NCBI GenBank assembly: GCA_029218485.1
Contig: JAQXRK010000062.1
Location: 1 to 8,868 of the forward strand
Length of the DNA stretch: 8,868 nt
Origin: a bacterium
GTDB taxonomy: Bacteria; Bacillota; Clostridia; Christensenellales; CAG-138
Reading direction: 5' to 3'
Shown here: positions 5,594-8,868 of the stretch, in pieces
Layout: every line of letters starts with the position of its first letter
How positions within the stretch are numbered: position 1 is the stretch's first letter
The notes under the pieces: generated by a model
Seen by the model: only the letters and a program-made list of their open reading frames with translations
Database searches by the model: none
Told to the model about the DNA's origin: nothing
Translations under genes and position numbers: made by a program

Positions 5594-5627
5594 GCCGCCG
5601 CGTGCGGAGCGCTCCGCCCGCGGCGGC
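5594..5627 (-). promoter_or_regulatory. Strong intercistronic hairpin after the major capsid gene
   Basis: GCCGCCGCG (5594-5602) pairs perfectly with CGCGGCGGC (5619-5627). After one T-C mismatch, GCGGA (5604-5608) pairs with TCCGC (5613-5617) around a GCGC loop. That gives 14 GC-rich pairs beginning 7 bases past the capsid stop. No T tract follows, so it is not a standard intrinsic terminator. It may act as an mRNA 3' end stabiliser, processing site or partial attenuator that keeps capsid output higher than that of downstream genes. Confidence 0.65.
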
Positions 5628-5634
5628 AGGATCG

Positions 5635-6840
<1,206 letters not shown>

Positions 6841-6876
6841 TCTGTTTGCTTCCTTTCTGTTGTCGGCTGCCGTCCC

Positions 6877-7356
6877 TTACAGCCGGATTTTGATGCCGCG
6901 CTGTGCCGCGCGCTTGAACTGCTGCTCGAGCGCCCGGAAGTCCCTGCTCGACATGGACGCGTAATCGCGCTCCACCGGCGCGCCTGCAGAACCGCGCACG
7001 GCCTGCGGCAGTGCCGCGCGGCTCTGCATCTGCAGCGCGAGCCGTTCCCTCGCACGCGTCTCGGCCTCATCGGCGCGGCGCTCAGCCGCATAAACGCGCA
7101 TGGCCGCCTCCATGGGCAGTTCCTGCGTGAGCTGCAAAAACGCAGCGTCCGTGCACGCGGTTCTCAGGTCAAACCCCTCCGGCACGCTTCCGCTCTGCAC
7201 GAGCCGGTGCAGCTCATCCACGAGCGCGTCAAAGCGCTCGTCGCCCCGTCCGGCCGGCGCCGCCTCGTCCGCGCCCGCGTCCTGCCGCGCCTCCGTCTGA
7301 TTCTGCAGCGCCTCCTCGATCGCGCTGCCCTTCCCTGTTTCGGTTCCCTTTTTCAT
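6877..7356 (-). CDS. Scaffold-like phage head assembly protein
   Basis: A 159-residue, strongly charged and mostly helical protein. Residues 1-40 are polar and probably disordered (Glu/Gln/Ala/Asp/Gly). Residues about 41-55 and 80-115 are helical with many Glu/Arg/Ala. The C-terminus is a basic helix, FRALEQQFKRAAQRGIKIRL (140-159), like the coat-binding ends of scaffolding proteins. It sits between portal and major capsid genes, the standard place for a scaffold. Its ATG overlaps the portal stop (ATGA, 7356-7353), so translation is coupled. No protease motif is seen. Scaffold is the best reading; sequence-level homology is not established. Confidence 0.75.
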   Translation of the reverse strand: MKKGTETGKGSAIEEALQNQTEARQDAGADEAAPAGRGDERFDALVDELHRLVQSGSVPEGFDLRTACTDAAFLQLTQELPMEAAMRVYAAERRADEAETRARERLALQMQSRAALPQAVRGSAGAPVERDYASMSSRDFRALEQQFKRAAQRGIKIRL

Positions 7357-8868
7357 GCTGTCTCTCCGTTTCTCCGTTCATTTTGCTGTTGCTGCTCGTG
7401 CAGCTCCTTGAGCACCTGCTCCTTGCCGTCAAACACCATGAGCGAGGCCGCCTGCTCCGGGCGGAGGATGCCCGCCTGCAGCATCTGCAGGATGAGCTCG
7501 TTCTGGCTCATGGCCGTGGTCCGGGTCTCCTGCTGCGCCTTGACCGACACATAAAATTCCACCGGCAGCAGCACGCGGCCGGGCGCCTCCCGGAGCAGCA
7601 TGGCGCTCTCAAACGTGCAGGGCACGCGCCGCCCGTCGATCTCCACCGTGACGCGCCGCGTAAAGAGCGAGAACTCGCGCTCCACCTCGATCTCCATGCG
7701 CACCGCGTCGCGGAACGCCTCGTGCAGCAGCCGCGACGCCATGCGCGAGCGCTTGTTGCTCATCTCCTGCATGGCGGCGATGGCCGACGCGGCGGTGATG
7801 CTGCCGTTCGCCTGCCCGCGCGAAAAGTCGTTTGCGCCGCTCTCCTGGCGGATGTTCTCGCGCATGGACTGGATATAGCCCACGAGATACGGCGGCAGCG
7901 CGGGCGTGGAGAACCACGTCACGCCGGACAGGCTCTCGCCCCGGTGCACATCCTTCGACCAGTCGCGCAGGTCCTCCACGTCGAACCCGGAGGCCTCGGT
8001 GACGAGCAGCTTGTTGTGGCTCGCCATGAGCGCGTTCTTGAGCACGATCTGGTCGAGCTTGTCGGCATAGCGCTGCTGCGTTTCGAACAGGTCCACATAG
8101 CCGAACCCGAGGCAGGAGCCGCGCCGCACGAACAGCGGCGTGACCACAAACGGGTACATGCCGTGGGCAAAGTAGCCCTCGGGCTTGACGTCACGGCTGT
8201 CCCGCAGCACGCGTCCGGCTGAGAGCTGCGCCATGTGCACGCGGTACCGGTCGGCCTCCGCGTCGTACTCGCGCCACCAGTATTCGATGAACAGCAGCGT
8301 GTCCCGGCGGTCGCACAGCAGCACATCGTCCTCGGCCGCATCGGCTGCGCGGTACGCATCGTCGGTCAAAAAGGCGGCGTGCTCCGGGAAGTGCGCCTCC
8401 ATAAACGCGCGCGTCCTGAGGCCGATCTTGAACACCGCCCGCCCGTCCTGCACGTCGGTCGCCGCCGGGTCGAACAGAATGCTGCGCACATCCACGTGCC
8501 GGATGAACGCGGAGCCGAGCCCGCCCGCCGCGTGCGGATCGAACCCGACCTCCTGCACCGCATAGCCGCTCACGAGCAGGTCGTGAACGATGCCGCGGTA
8601 TTCCCGGGCATAACCGGCGGCGTCGTGGTTCTGGCGGATGACCGCCTCGAGCACGCGCGCCACCTGAGCATCCTCCGGCGTTTCCGGCGCGATGACCGCC
8701 TCCGGGATGCGGTCCATCAGCTCCGCGCTGATGTTCTCCACCGTGGACTGGATCACCGGCGTCACCGGCCGCGGCTCCTTCGGATCGGTCACGGGCACAT
8801 CGTGCCAGTGGTCGCCGCGATACATCCTCTCACAGTTGTTCAGCCGCTGCCATTCGCCGGTATAGGCG
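7353..8868 (-). CDS. Phage portal protein, 5' end beyond the window edge
   Basis: The frame is open from 8867 to the stop at 7353, giving 505 residues in the window, and is not complete. An in-frame ATG at 8825 has no properly spaced ribosome site. Residues before it (YTGEWQRLNNCER) continue into MYRGDHW, the type of Tyr/Trp-rich N-terminal helix seen near the start of portals. Probably only a few dozen residues are missing. Portal hallmarks include TPVIQSTVENI, long alpha/beta wing segments, SGANDFSRGQANGSITAASAIAAMQEMSNKRSR (about 345-377 from the edge) and a Gln-rich C-terminus. As a ring of twelve subunits, the protein admits DNA at one capsid vertex and docks terminase. The following capsid genes confirm the call. 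Confidence 0.9.
   Translation of the reverse strand, partial: AYTGEWQRLNNCERMYRGDHWHDVPVTDPKEPRPVTPVIQSTVENISAELMDRIPEAVIAPETPEDAQVARVLEAVIRQNHDAAGYAREYRGIVHDLLVSGYAVQEVGFDPHAAGGLGSAFIRHVDVRSILFDPAATDVQDGRAVFKIGLRTRAFMEAHFPEHAAFLTDDAYRAADAAEDDVLLCDRRDTLLFIEYWWREYDAEADRYRVHMAQLSAGRVLRDSRDVKPEGYFAHGMYPFVVTPLFVRRGSCLGFGYVDLFETQQRYADKLDQIVLKNALMASHNKLLVTEASGFDVEDLRDWSKDVHRGESLSGVTWFSTPALPPYLVGYIQSMRENIRQESGANDFSRGQANGSITAASAIAAMQEMSNKRSRMASRLLHEAFRDAVRMEIEVEREFSLFTRRVTVEIDGRRVPCTFESAMLLREAPGRVLLPVEFYVSVKAQQETRTTAMSQNELILQMLQAGILRPEQAASLMVFDGKEQVLKELHEQQQQNERRNGETA

Noticed and set aside
8823..8825. ATG 8825 as the portal start
   Set aside because: The frame stays open to the window edge, the residues before it look like portal sequence, and the nearest purine run touches the ATG with no spacer.

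Overview
The window joins two unlike pieces of DNA. The left part (about 1-1960) is bacterial: a GC-rich intergenic stretch, a strong sigma-70-type promoter, a long structured 5' leader and one plus-strand gene for a 12-helix MFS exporter. The right part (about 2166-8868) is GC-richer and lies wholly on the minus strand. It is a tightly packed phage head and neck cassette. The two halves converge on a hairpin terminator near 2041-2078. The riboswitch type, Shine-Dalgarno sites, promoter and capsid type together suggest a GC-rich Clostridia-like Firmicute carrying a prophage. This is inference; no taxonomic marker is present.

Left region. The leader at 532-631 is an FMN riboswitch (RFN element) whose P1, P3, P5, P6 and J6/1 fit the family almost base for base. 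The J1/2-P2-J2/3 segment is rewritten: the invariant G-rich J1/2 is A-rich, and the G before ACCGG is missing. Bases after the aptamer form two mutually exclusive sets of helices. One disrupts the aptamer core and leaves a terminator; the other keeps the aptamer and forms an antiterminator. Ligand binding should therefore turn the exporter on. This fits the known idea of variant FMN riboswitches that sense an altered flavin and control efflux. It is the most interesting item in the window.

Right region. In transcription order (decreasing coordinates) the cassette is: portal (5' end beyond the right edge), a scaffold-like protein coupled by an ATGA overlap, an N4-gp56-family major capsid protein, a strong intercistronic hairpin, a 92-aa protein, a 28-aa small ORF, a head-tail adaptor-like protein coupled to it by another ATGA overlap, a beta-propeller-like neck/tail protein, a 62-aa protein and a 267-aa helical protein. 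The series fits a short-tailed (podovirus-like) virion. No terminase, tail fibre, lysis or integrase gene is seen, and the cassette stops next to the MFS terminator. The phage may end here, be reduced, or keep its other genes beyond the right edge.
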